Positions 28,842 through 37,847 of a stretch of DNA of 64,000 nucleotides are shown here, one piece after another (positions within the stretch are counted from its first letter, which is position 1; each line of letters starts with the position of its first letter). The stretch spans positions 62,001-126,000 of the forward strand of contig CADABZ010000002.1 of assembly GCA_902786355.1 (NCBI GenBank). Direction: 5' to 3'. A program made the position numbers and the translations under genes. The DNA comes from an uncultured Eubacteriales bacterium (GTDB taxonomy: Bacteria > Bacillota > Clostridia > Peptostreptococcales > Anaerovoracaceae). A model generated the notes under the pieces. The model searched no databases. It had not been told where the DNA came from and saw only the letters and a program-made list of their open reading frames with translations.

Positions 28842-29812
28842 AAATGGTAATTTTTACTGAAGCCGGATTTGAATACGGCTTCGGTCATTTCTACAGAATG
28901 TCAGGGATCTGCGAAAGGGCTCTTCGTACAGGCGGGTGCGCTGAGATGCACCTGCGTGCGGATGAGGCCGCAAGATCCAATCTGAAACGCGAATATGTGA
29001 TCTTTTCCGACTGGAAGGATCCCGCGGTGTACACAGAGATACTCGGACCTGATGTCACTCTCGTGATCGACTCGTATCATGTAGATATCAGCGAACTGGA
29101 GACTTACAAAGATCTCTGCAGGGATATGGTAGTCATAGATGACAATATCAGACTCGACTACCATGACATGAAGATCCTCAACCCGAACTTCTTCGGGGTA
29201 TGGCTCAACTATCCTGAAGGCAGAGGCAACACCGTATATACCGGAAAGGATTGCACACTTCTGAGAGATGAATTCGTAATGAATGAAGACAGGGCGGCTG
29301 CCAGAGAAGTGTCAGATATTCTCATAACTATGGGAGGTACTGACCTTAAAGGACTGACAGCCGGCTTTGTTGAGTCTGTCCGCGAAATATCCTCTGATGT
29401 CAGGCTGCATGTGGTGTGCACTAATGCCTACCCGGATCTTGACAGGATCAGAACAATGCTTTCAGAAGAGGACAGACTGTATATCAACATACAGGCAGGC
29501 GAGATGTGCGGCCTGATGAAGCGCTGCGATTTTGCTGTTGCTACGGCTGGCGGCACTACCAATGAGCTTATCAAGATGCAGTGCCCTGCAGTACTTGTAG
29601 TCGTTGCGGATAATCAGATCCTCAATACAAGGTTCCTGTCGGAGAACGGATTCACAGAAGCGATATACGGTGAAGACAGGAGCGTGATCAGGGAGATGTT
29701 CTCTTATGAGAAGAGATCTGCCATGATCGACAAGCTCAAAACATTCCGCTCAGACAGATCAGGAAAGGATCTGCTCTGCGAGATAGCATTCGGTGGAGGA
29801 AACAATGAGTAA
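28838..29812 (+). CDS. pseG: UDP-2,4-diacetamido-2,4,6-trideoxy-beta-L-altropyranose hydrolase, PseG
   Basis: A GT-B-fold hydrolase that releases UDP from the diamino sugar intermediate. The N-terminus reads EYGFGHFYR with His17, the catalytic base position known in Campylobacter PseG. Later motifs are DSYHVD, VIDDN, ITMGGTD and ATAGGTTNE. It uses a TTG start at 28838 with GGAG 9 bases upstream, overlapping the previous stop. The 324 residues are about 50 longer than Campylobacter PseG. That is too little for a fused GNAT acetyltransferase, so PseH activity is not supplied by this gene. Confidence 0.88.
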   Translation: MKMVIFTEAGFEYGFGHFYRMSGICERALRTGGCAEMHLRADEAARSNLKREYVIFSDWKDPAVYTEILGPDVTLVIDSYHVDISELETYKDLCRDMVVIDDNIRLDYHDMKILNPNFFGVWLNYPEGRGNTVYTGKDCTLLRDEFVMNEDRAAAREVSDILITMGGTDLKGLTAGFVESVREISSDVRLHVVCTNAYPDLDRIRTMLSEEDRLYINIQAGEMCGLMKRCDFAVATAGGTTNELIKMQCPAVLVVVADNQILNTRFLSENGFTEAIYGEDRSVIREMFSYEKRSAMIDKLKTFRSDRSGKDLLCEIAFGGGNNE

Positions 29813-30818
29813 CAGAGCAATGATAGTTGCGGAGATCTCGGCTAATCACGGACACGACATCGAGATAGTCAAGAGATCCATTCTCAAAGCGAAGGAGATG
29901 GGCTGCGATGCAGCTAAGATCCAGTCATATACCCCGGATACCATCACACTTGACTGCGATAACGAGTATTTTCAGATAGATACCGGAACTCTGTGGGACG
30001 GTACCACACTTTATAAGCTGTACAGCGAAGCTTTTATGCCGTGGGAGTGGCATGAAGAGCTGTTTGAATATGCGAAGAGCATAGACTTCACGCTCTTTTC
30101 CACGCCTTTTGATAAGACTGCTGTGGATCTTCTGGAAAAATGCGGCAATCCTGTATACAAGATCGCATCTTTTGAGATAACGGATATACCTCTGATCAGG
30201 TACGCTGCCGCTTGCGGCAAGCCGATGATCATTTCTACAGGCATCGCTACGGAGGAGGAGATAATGGATGCCGTTGAGGCGTGCCATGCTGCCGGAAATT
30301 ATGATGTCTGCCTCCTCAAGTGCACTTCGGAATACCCGGCTAAGCTTGAGGACGCTAATCTGAATACCATGATCGATATGAGAGAGAGATTCGGCTGCAA
30401 GGTCGGCCTCTCAGATCATACTCTGGGCGATGAAGTAGCTGCAGCAGCGGCTGCGATGGGCGCGGCAGTGATAGAAAAGCATTTTATCCTTGACCGTGAG
30501 ATCGGCGGACCGGACGCATCGTTCTCCATGACTCCGGATGAATTCCGCGCGATGATCGACAGAGTGAGACTTATAGAGAAGATCTGCGGTGATGTCACAT
30601 ATGAGATAACACCTAAGAAACAGAACAGCCGCAAATACGCAAGGTCGCTTTTTGTAGCGAAGGATGTAAAAGCGGGGGATATCCTGACAGAAGAAAATGT
30701 CAGAAGCGTCAGACCGTCGAACGGCCTTGCGCCAAAAGAGCTTGACAAGGTCCTCGGAAGAGAATTCAGCGAGGATGCAGAGGCGGGCACACCGCTTTCG
30801 TGGAATATCATTAAGTAA
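29805..30818 (+). CDS. pseI: Pseudaminic acid synthase, PseI (NeuB family)
   Basis: Condenses the free diamino sugar with phosphoenolpyruvate to form the nine-carbon acid. The NeuB barrel motifs are present: VAEISANHGHD, AAKIQSYTPDTIT, STPFDKTAVD, KIASFEITD, KCTSEYP and GLSDHTLG, followed by EKHFILDR. A C-terminal SAF (antifreeze-like) domain covers about the last 65 residues (ARSLFVAKDVKAGD). I place the start at the ATG at 29805, with GGTGGAGG just upstream; an in-frame ATG at 29793 lies inside that ribosome site. It overlaps the pseG stop by 8 bases. The wording is closer to PseI than to sialic or legionaminic synthases, by memory only. Confidence 0.9.
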   Translation: MSNRAMIVAEISANHGHDIEIVKRSILKAKEMGCDAAKIQSYTPDTITLDCDNEYFQIDTGTLWDGTTLYKLYSEAFMPWEWHEELFEYAKSIDFTLFSTPFDKTAVDLLEKCGNPVYKIASFEITDIPLIRYAAACGKPMIISTGIATEEEIMDAVEACHAAGNYDVCLLKCTSEYPAKLEDANLNTMIDMRERFGCKVGLSDHTLGDEVAAAAAAMGAAVIEKHFILDREIGGPDASFSMTPDEFRAMIDRVRLIEKICGDVTYEITPKKQNSRKYARSLFVAKDVKAGDILTEENVRSVRPSNGLAPKELDKVLGREFSEDAEAGTPLSWNIIK

Positions 30819-30826
30819 GGATATAT

Positions 30827-32443
30827 ATGAAAAGATTGCCGGGCAGCAGAGCGATATCGAATATCAGAGAATGTCTGATCAATTCGGAGATTTATAGTGT
30901 CTATTATAAGCGTCCGATCAGGGACGATATCGTTTTTGCTGAATCCAGAAACGGCAAGGATTTTGCCGGCAACGTCCTGAGGCTGGCCGTAGAGATCAAT
31001 GAGCGTTACGGAGGCAGATATAAGATCTGCACCGCTGCGACCGCGGACTGCACGGATCACATCCGTCAGATACTCAGCTGCTACGGGCTCGACAATGTTC
31101 AGATCTGTGAATATGATAGCAAGCAGCACATACAGATGCTTGAAACAGCCGCATATCTGATCAACGATACCACCTTCCCTTTCAGATATGTCAAAAGGGA
31201 CGGTCAGATATACCTGAACACATGGCACGGCACTCCGTACAAGAAGATGGGGAATGATAAACACGAGGGCAGGCATCTGATCGACAACATACAGCGCAAC
31301 CTCATGCAGGCGGATTATCTGCTGTTCCCGGGCAGATACTGCGAGGAAAAGATGACTACCGCGCACTGCATAGAGGATATGTATCAGGGTGTCGTCCTGG
31401 ATGAGGGTTATCCGAGAAACTCGGTATTCTTCGATCCGGATGCACCGTCAAGGGTGAGAGAGGCCTACGGACTGGGGGATAAGCGTGTATATGTATATAT
31501 GCCTACCTTCAGAGAGAGGAGCGCTCAGCAGGATAACGGATCTGCTGCAGATCTCCCTATGATCATGAAGGAGATCGATGAGCATCTGACAGACGATGAG
31601 ATCATGTACGTCAAGCTTCATCCGCTGGCTATGCAGGAGCTGGATCTCAGTTCGTACATGCATATCATACAGTTCCCGGAAGATATCGAGCCATACGAGT
31701 TCCTGACGGCATGCACCTGTCTGATCACAGATTACTCGAGCGTGTTTTATGACTTCGCCAATTCAAGGCACAAGATAGTCAGGTTCATCTACGATGAAGA
31801 TGACTATTCAGCCAGCAGAGGACTGTACGATCAGCCTGTTGAGATACCTTTCCCGGCGGTAAGGACAGTCAGCGAACTGATAAGCGAGATCCGGAGCGGC
31901 ATAGACTACGATGACAGCGCTTTTATCGAGTGTTACTGTACTTACGATAACGCCGATGCCGCAGAAAAGATAATAAGACATATATTTGAAAAAGCAGATA
32001 CCTGCAGACATCACAGGATATATACAGAAAAAGAGAGAGTCCTGGTATATTCCGGAGATCTCGCGCGTGAGCCTCTGACAGGATTCCTTGAAAATCTGCA
32101 AAGTATGCCTGAGAGCAATACGGATTACTATATCTGTTTCTCGAGAGTTGCTCTGCGCAAGAAGAGCAATCTCGGGAACCTTGACAATTTGCCTGTGGGG
32201 TGGCCGGTATATGGTATCAATGGGAAGCTGTTTCTGACACTGCCTGAGTATCTGGCCAGAAGATCATCCCGCAGGGGAAGCAGCAAGCCGTCAGTTAATT
32301 CCCAGAAAGAACGTTATCTCAGCCGTGAGGCCAGAAGATCTTTTCTGAATACCAGTTTCGGCAGATTCATATATCTCTCCGGAGATAACCGCGATATCAC
32401 TGAAGTGATGCAGTATTCAGGAGCTAAGAGCTCAGGCCGATGA
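30827..32443 (+). CDS. CDP-glycerol glycerophosphotransferase family protein (TagB/TagF-like)
   Basis: Transfers a polyol phosphate from a CDP donor to a growing teichoic-type polymer, at the cytoplasmic face of the membrane. The 538 residues contain the Glyphos_transf core: NTWHGTPYKKMGND with the essential His, DEGYPRN, YMPTFRERS, KLHPLAM, and ITDYSSVFYDFANS, the donor-binding Ser/Thr/Asp group. An N-terminal extension of about 120 residues and a C-terminal basic tail of about 130 residues frame the core; the tail probably contacts the membrane. It starts 9 bases after pseI. Whether the donor is CDP-glycerol, CDP-ribitol or another CDP-alcohol is not decided by sequence. Confidence 0.88.
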   Translation: MKRLPGSRAISNIRECLINSEIYSVYYKRPIRDDIVFAESRNGKDFAGNVLRLAVEINERYGGRYKICTAATADCTDHIRQILSCYGLDNVQICEYDSKQHIQMLETAAYLINDTTFPFRYVKRDGQIYLNTWHGTPYKKMGNDKHEGRHLIDNIQRNLMQADYLLFPGRYCEEKMTTAHCIEDMYQGVVLDEGYPRNSVFFDPDAPSRVREAYGLGDKRVYVYMPTFRERSAQQDNGSAADLPMIMKEIDEHLTDDEIMYVKLHPLAMQELDLSSYMHIIQFPEDIEPYEFLTACTCLITDYSSVFYDFANSRHKIVRFIYDEDDYSASRGLYDQPVEIPFPAVRTVSELISEIRSGIDYDDSAFIECYCTYDNADAAEKIIRHIFEKADTCRHHRIYTEKERVLVYSGDLAREPLTGFLENLQSMPESNTDYYICFSRVALRKKSNLGNLDNLPVGWPVYGINGKLFLTLPEYLARRSSRRGSSKPSVNSQKERYLSREARRSFLNTSFGRFIYLSGDNRDITEVMQYSGAKSSGR

Positions 32444-32462
32444 GAAAGTCTGGGTATCCTGT

Positions 32463-35153
32463 ATGCAAGAAACAAACAATACCGCCAAAAGAGAATACTT
32501 CTTTGAGCCTGCATTTGAGGGGACAGACAGATGTATCCTGTTCTCTGCGAATGACGGTTTTATCGCGCCTCTGGCTGTTATGATAAGATCCATAGCCGAT
32601 CATATGTCAGCAGACAGATACTATGATATCGTGATCATGCACCGCGATATCACTGAAGCGCACCAGGATATGGTGAGAGGAATGGCCGAAGGCACAGATA
32701 ACCTTTCGATCAGATTCCTGGATCTGACAGAATATACAGCAGGGATCAGTTTCTATACTGCGAACCGCGAGACTCTGACAGAAGAGACCTATTACAGGCT
32801 CTACGCTCCATGGGTCCTGAGCAAAGGCTACAGATACGCTCTGTATCTGGACGCGGATATGCTCGTAAGGCGTGATGTCGGAGAGCTGCTTTATCTGGAT
32901 ATCGGTGACAGCTATATCGCAGCGCTCCGCGATTACTGGGGCATCTGCAGCGTATACAAGCCGGGAAGCGATTTTGCCGAGTACAGAAAGTCGATCGGAC
33001 TGACAGATCTCGATGGATATATCATCGCGGGGACTATATTGTTCGACCTTGACCAGTTCAGAGAACTTTTCAGTCTCGAGGGCATACTCAGGCTGGCAAC
33101 TGAGACCAACTGGAGACAGCACGATCAGGATGTGGTCAATATACTGTGTGCCGGACACATACACTATATCGGCCCGGAATGGGGCATGGTCACAGATTAT
33201 GGTGACAATATGTACCTGCCTGATTATCTGCGCAGGGATCTTATGATAAGTCCGGATGAGGTAGCGATCGTGCACTATGCCGGGAGCCGCAAGCCGTGGC
33301 ACAGGATGATCCACCCGTATGGAGCCGACTTCTGGAAGACTGCTCAGACGACCGTCTTTTTCAGAGAGCTTCTCGACAGGATCAAAAAGACCGATATAAG
33401 AGTCATGGTTGCGCGTGCACTTGATCCACAGGGGATAACTGTGCAGGAAGAGACTGACGAAAACGGACAGGTCAGGTATCAGAGATCCTGGGGAGATTTC
33501 GACCTTGGAGAAATGGGCCAGGACTACTGCAGGGTCAGCGATGTGCGGCTTTCGGACGGAAAGCTTCGTATCGAAGGAACCGCCAGATACTACTGGACCC
33601 CTGATGGTGAGACACCGGACCTCTGCCTCCGTGCCGGAAGCAGAAGCTTTGTACTTGACAGAACGATAGAAGAAATAAGAGAAGAAGAAGGCGATTACAC
33701 CTATACCGAGATACGTTTCCGCGGAGCCTTTGATGCTTCGGATGGTCTGACAGGAAAGAAGCTGAGGCTGGTCAGCACCATAGGCAGCAGGGAGATCCCT
33801 GTAAAGAAGATAACATACGGCAGACTCTCAGGACTAAACAGAAAGCAGAGACACGATTATATCTGCCGCGGCGGATACGCTCTGAGAGTCTTCAAAGATC
33901 ATTTCAGCATCATCCGCTGCTCACACGCCAAGAGGTGGAAGCTGGAGATCAGAAATATAGGAGAGATCGTTTTCTCCAAGAAGCCATACAGGCTCAAAGG
34001 CATAATGTACAGACTGCTGAGTCTGCTCTGGCAGACAGATCCGGACAGGGAGATCTGGCTTGTGTCCGACCGCCTTGCGCAGGCAGGCGATAACGGAGAA
34101 GCGTTCTATGACTATCTGATGAAGGAGAACGCACGGCAGAAGTACTTCTTCGTCATCGACAGAAACTGCAGCGACGCAAAACGCCTCTCACAGAAAGGCT
34201 TCAGGATCGTGCAGCCGGGGTCTTTCAGACACAAGATCCTTCTGCTGAAGGCCCGGAAGGTCATAGGGTCGCAGACGGATATAATCTTCCGGAATCCGTG
34301 GTATCAGGATGAGCGCGCGACAGAGATCCTCAGAAGCCTGATCTTTACGACGGACTTCGTCTTCGTGCATAGCGGCATGCTCCAGACAGACTGCTCTAAA
34401 CTGCTGTCAAGGACAGAACAGATCATTTCTGCCTTTGCAGTTTCGACGCAGCAGGAGAAGGAAGAGCTTCTGAAAGCATCCTATGGATATCCGGATGAGG
34501 CTGTGATCATCAGCGGACAGCCTAAGTGGGACAGTCTCGGCGACAGCAGGGAAAAAATCATCTGCATCATGCCGACCTGGAGGAGATATCTTGTGACCGG
34601 GCAGGATACCCGCGACGGCAGATGGAAGCCGGTTGATGATTTTGCCGGCAGCAGGTATGCGGAATTCTACAGAAATATCGCCACAGACAGCCGGCTCGCA
34701 GAGGAAGCGAAGCGGCTGGGATACAGGATATGGCTGAGGCTGCATCCTTCATTCAGCGAAGAAGCCTTTGAAGCTCTGGGTCTGTCTGATACAGTAGAGA
34801 TCAAAGGCCGCGATATGACATATGCTGAGATCGTCAGCAAGGGCGCTCTGCTCGTGACTGACTATTCTGCTGCAGCGTGTGACTTCGCTTTGCTCAGAAA
34901 GCCGGTCATTTACGCGCAGTTTGACAGAGAAGAATTCTTCTCCGGCAAACACATGGTCTCACAGGGAGCCTTTGATTTTGAGAAAGACGGCTTCGGAGAG
35001 ATTGTATCGACAGAAGACGACCTGATCACCAGGGTAATAGAATACATGCAATCGGACTGTAGAATGAAGGAAGAATACCGCAGACGGGCCGATGAAATGT
35101 TCGGAGATAATGACCGGAAAAACAGTGCAAGGATATATTCGGCAATAGAGTAA
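32463..35153 (+). CDS. Fusion of GT8 glycosyltransferase and glycerophosphotransferase-like domains
   Basis: An 896-residue two-domain enzyme. The N-terminal 300 residues are a GT8 (LgtC-like) transferase: FSANDGFIAPLAVMIRSI, the metal-binding DxD in LYLDADMLVR, GTILFDLDQFR and the IVHYAGSRKPWH acceptor-side His. A central region of about 200 residues has no clear family. The C-terminal 350 residues resemble the polymer-type glycerophosphotransferases: FVFVHSGMLQTDCS (variant of QHGxxxDxS), IMPTWRRY, RLHPSF and VTDYSAAACDFA. The fusion suggests one protein adds both the sugar and the polyol phosphate of a repeating unit. It begins 19 bases after the previous gene. Confidence 0.82.
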   Translation: MQETNNTAKREYFFEPAFEGTDRCILFSANDGFIAPLAVMIRSIADHMSADRYYDIVIMHRDITEAHQDMVRGMAEGTDNLSIRFLDLTEYTAGISFYTANRETLTEETYYRLYAPWVLSKGYRYALYLDADMLVRRDVGELLYLDIGDSYIAALRDYWGICSVYKPGSDFAEYRKSIGLTDLDGYIIAGTILFDLDQFRELFSLEGILRLATETNWRQHDQDVVNILCAGHIHYIGPEWGMVTDYGDNMYLPDYLRRDLMISPDEVAIVHYAGSRKPWHRMIHPYGADFWKTAQTTVFFRELLDRIKKTDIRVMVARALDPQGITVQEETDENGQVRYQRSWGDFDLGEMGQDYCRVSDVRLSDGKLRIEGTARYYWTPDGETPDLCLRAGSRSFVLDRTIEEIREEEGDYTYTEIRFRGAFDASDGLTGKKLRLVSTIGSREIPVKKITYGRLSGLNRKQRHDYICRGGYALRVFKDHFSIIRCSHAKRWKLEIRNIGEIVFSKKPYRLKGIMYRLLSLLWQTDPDREIWLVSDRLAQAGDNGEAFYDYLMKENARQKYFFVIDRNCSDAKRLSQKGFRIVQPGSFRHKILLLKARKVIGSQTDIIFRNPWYQDERATEILRSLIFTTDFVFVHSGMLQTDCSKLLSRTEQIISAFAVSTQQEKEELLKASYGYPDEAVIISGQPKWDSLGDSREKIICIMPTWRRYLVTGQDTRDGRWKPVDDFAGSRYAEFYRNIATDSRLAEEAKRLGYRIWLRLHPSFSEEAFEALGLSDTVEIKGRDMTYAEIVSKGALLVTDYSAAACDFALLRKPVIYAQFDREEFFSGKHMVSQGAFDFEKDGFGEIVSTEDDLITRVIEYMQSDCRMKEEYRRRADEMFGDNDRKNSARIYSAIE

Positions 35154-35183
35154 GCAGCGATATGCTGGCCGGGGGGTTCGAAA

Positions 35184-37817
35184 ATGGGATTGATACGTGA
35201 CATCAGGAAGAAGATGAAAGAGAGAAACGACGAAAGGACGATCGCCAGGATCCAAAAGAACCTTTCAGTGCTGTCATCTCTTGATAATTCAGAAGATTGT
35301 TTCCCATATGAAAAGCAGGTCATGGCGGATATCCTTTCCCTGCCGAAAGACAAAGAAAAGAACGACGGACTCCTGCAGCCTCTTCATCTGTACTTCATGA
35401 CCCTGTATCCGAAGGGCAGACTGTCGCTGGATGAGACTGCGGATAATAAGTCGATCGGGCTTTTCACAGATGAGTTCATCGCTCATCCGAGACTGATCAA
35501 GAACCGTTTCTATTATGAAAATCTGCAGAAAGTCATACTTATGCTCATTCTTGCCAACCTGAGCATACATAATGTGCAGCACGCGCAGAAGCTGCTTGAT
35601 CAGTACTATGTCATCTTCAGAGAACGATACAAGGCAAGAATGTATGTACAGATATTGTCGAGCAGCTGTGGCAGGATGCCGATTGGCAGGATAGAGGAGC
35701 TCTTTGCTTCATGCGGTGAAGCGTATGTAAAGGAGTGTACAAAGCTCAACTATAAGGCAGACTTTCTGTACAATCTGTATCTGCTGAGCAGCAGGACAGG
35801 AGTAAGCAACCCTGAGTTCGACAGGCTGCTTGACGACATATGCAGGAGATTCAACGGCATGCCTTCTCCTGTGATCATGCAGCTGTTCAGGGAGTTCTGC
35901 TATAACAATGAGAATGTCGGGCGCGTCCGTGCCTACCTTGATTCTCTCGGCGAGACCGAATACACCAGAAAGTATGCTCTTGAGATCGAGACACTCAGAC
36001 GTCTCTGCGAAGGAAGGGAGCAGAAAATAGAAAAGATTTCCAGACTGTCTGCCGGAAAAGGACCTGCGGAGGCAGCCGTAGGCTATCAGATCAGCAGGAT
36101 CAGGCGGAACATGGCGGACAAAGACTATGAGCTTGACGATCTTCTGAATGATATAGACAATGCAGTCGAACATTACAGATCTGTCGCGGCGAAGGCATCT
36201 TCACTTGAGGACAGACTCGTAGCCAACAAGGACATATATTCTCTGCTTCTGATGAGACCGGAAGTGGAGTATTGGAAAGAGTACAGAGACAACTTCATAA
36301 AAGTCATCCCGGATGAAAAGGACCGGGTCGATGATGCGGTGTTCGTTTTCGTCAATGAACATTCGCTGGTGAACGGTGCGGTTACATTCCCGTTCCTGCT
36401 TGAGGCAAGACGCAGGGGAATACCATGCTACTCCTTTTCGCCTAAGATCCATCTTGACTTATGCAGTCCGGAAGATGAGTTTTATGAGCTGCAGGGATGG
36501 TGGAATGACGGAATAGATACACGGTACTATCAGGATAATGACATATCCTCCGTTGAGATCGATATACCGGGCAAAAGGATCATCTGCAGAGGCATGAATA
36601 TCTATCAGCCGATATTCGAGATCATTTCCAGACATCAGTTTACCTACAACTACAACTATGAAACTGATGCATGGGCGAGATACAGGACAAACGCGCTCAT
36701 CAAGATGTACAATACTTTCTTCAGATATATCAGCGACGTCGAGAAATGGGCACTCAGCAACGGCAAGAGAGTGTACTTCATCTCAAATGCTCCTCACATC
36801 CACTATGCGGCAGCCTTCCGCATATACTGCGAGGAAAAAGGATTCCGAAACGGACTGAATTATATCTGTACATCGCCGGGCTATGATAATTATTTCCTGA
36901 ACGCATCAGATCCTCGTTCAGAGACTACTACTGCACTCAACCTGACCCGCAATCTGAATTCGAGGAATTCATTCCTCGGAACTCCGGAAGGGTTTGAGAG
37001 ATATTACGAAAACAACAAGTGGCGTCTGCCGGAGATCCGGCAAAAGATGCAGAAACATCTTGAGGCACAGCGTGGCAGAGACAGGCAGAGAGTTCTATAC
37101 GAGGCTAAACAGAACGTGCTTGAGCAGATCCGTAAAGCAAAAGACGAAGGCAAGACGATCATTCTGCTCAATGGAAAGGTCATAATAGATCTTGCCGTAA
37201 AGTATACTCAGGGCTGCGTCCATTCCGACATGAGGGAATGGATCACGCACGCTGTGGATTTTGCAAACAGAAACAGCGACAGTGTGCTGCTTCTTATCAA
37301 ACCTCACCCACATGAAAACAGAGTAGATCTTACTCTTACCTCTGAAAAGATCGATGATCTCCGATCACTGATCGATGTAGAAATGGGAGACAGTGTGATC
37401 TATCTTGACAATGACATGTTCACTAATTCCGAACTGACGCCATACATGGACATAGGACTTGTATGGAACGGCACAAGTTCACTGGAATTTACTGCTCAGG
37501 GCAAAAAAGTTCTTGTAGCAGACGTGTGGGGACATTATGATTATCCGATAGGATTCGTATTCCCAAAGACGATAGAAGAATATGAGAGCTATATGCTTGA
37601 TCCTTCTCTGATACAGGAAAGGGAGGATATAAGCGACAGAGCGATCACCTTCCTTGAGTATATGGGAAGCGACGATGTGAGGATACGCAATCTGTATTCA
37701 CAGACTACACTCATGAACTTCCATCAGTTCGAATCATCTGTAGACTCGGAGGCCGTAGATGAGTTTGTCAGAAACGGAAATGAACATCTCAGAGAGAAAT
37801 TCAGCGAATTGTTATAG
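35184..37817 (+). CDS. Large putative surface-polysaccharide glycosyltransferase
   Basis: I do not recognise a single family with certainty. The protein has 877 residues and no signal peptide. The first 400 residues are helical and charged, without a motif I know. The C-terminal half looks like a GT-B transferase of the capsule type: FVNEHSLVNGA, FISNAPHIHYAAAF, LLLIKPHPHENR and GLVWNGTSSLEFTAQG with KKVLVADVWG. The PHPHE and NGTSSLE motifs resemble those of KpsS/KpsC-like enzymes that handle acidic sugars, so it is a candidate for transfer of the nonulosonic acid (inference). It lies 30 bases after the fusion gene and 30 before the next transferase. Confidence 0.6.
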   Translation: MGLIRDIRKKMKERNDERTIARIQKNLSVLSSLDNSEDCFPYEKQVMADILSLPKDKEKNDGLLQPLHLYFMTLYPKGRLSLDETADNKSIGLFTDEFIAHPRLIKNRFYYENLQKVILMLILANLSIHNVQHAQKLLDQYYVIFRERYKARMYVQILSSSCGRMPIGRIEELFASCGEAYVKECTKLNYKADFLYNLYLLSSRTGVSNPEFDRLLDDICRRFNGMPSPVIMQLFREFCYNNENVGRVRAYLDSLGETEYTRKYALEIETLRRLCEGREQKIEKISRLSAGKGPAEAAVGYQISRIRRNMADKDYELDDLLNDIDNAVEHYRSVAAKASSLEDRLVANKDIYSLLLMRPEVEYWKEYRDNFIKVIPDEKDRVDDAVFVFVNEHSLVNGAVTFPFLLEARRRGIPCYSFSPKIHLDLCSPEDEFYELQGWWNDGIDTRYYQDNDISSVEIDIPGKRIICRGMNIYQPIFEIISRHQFTYNYNYETDAWARYRTNALIKMYNTFFRYISDVEKWALSNGKRVYFISNAPHIHYAAAFRIYCEEKGFRNGLNYICTSPGYDNYFLNASDPRSETTTALNLTRNLNSRNSFLGTPEGFERYYENNKWRLPEIRQKMQKHLEAQRGRDRQRVLYEAKQNVLEQIRKAKDEGKTIILLNGKVIIDLAVKYTQGCVHSDMREWITHAVDFANRNSDSVLLLIKPHPHENRVDLTLTSEKIDDLRSLIDVEMGDSVIYLDNDMFTNSELTPYMDIGLVWNGTSSLEFTAQGKKVLVADVWGHYDYPIGFVFPKTIEEYESYMLDPSLIQEREDISDRAITFLEYMGSDDVRIRNLYSQTTLMNFHQFESSVDSEAVDEFVRNGNEHLREKFSELL

Positions 37818-37847
37818 ACACTAAAACAAAAGAGGGGTCACAAAAGC

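Noticed and set aside
30416-31366. 316-codon minus-strand frame across the pseI/glycerophosphotransferase junction
   Set aside because: It lies antisense to two well-supported genes and shows no recognisable motif.
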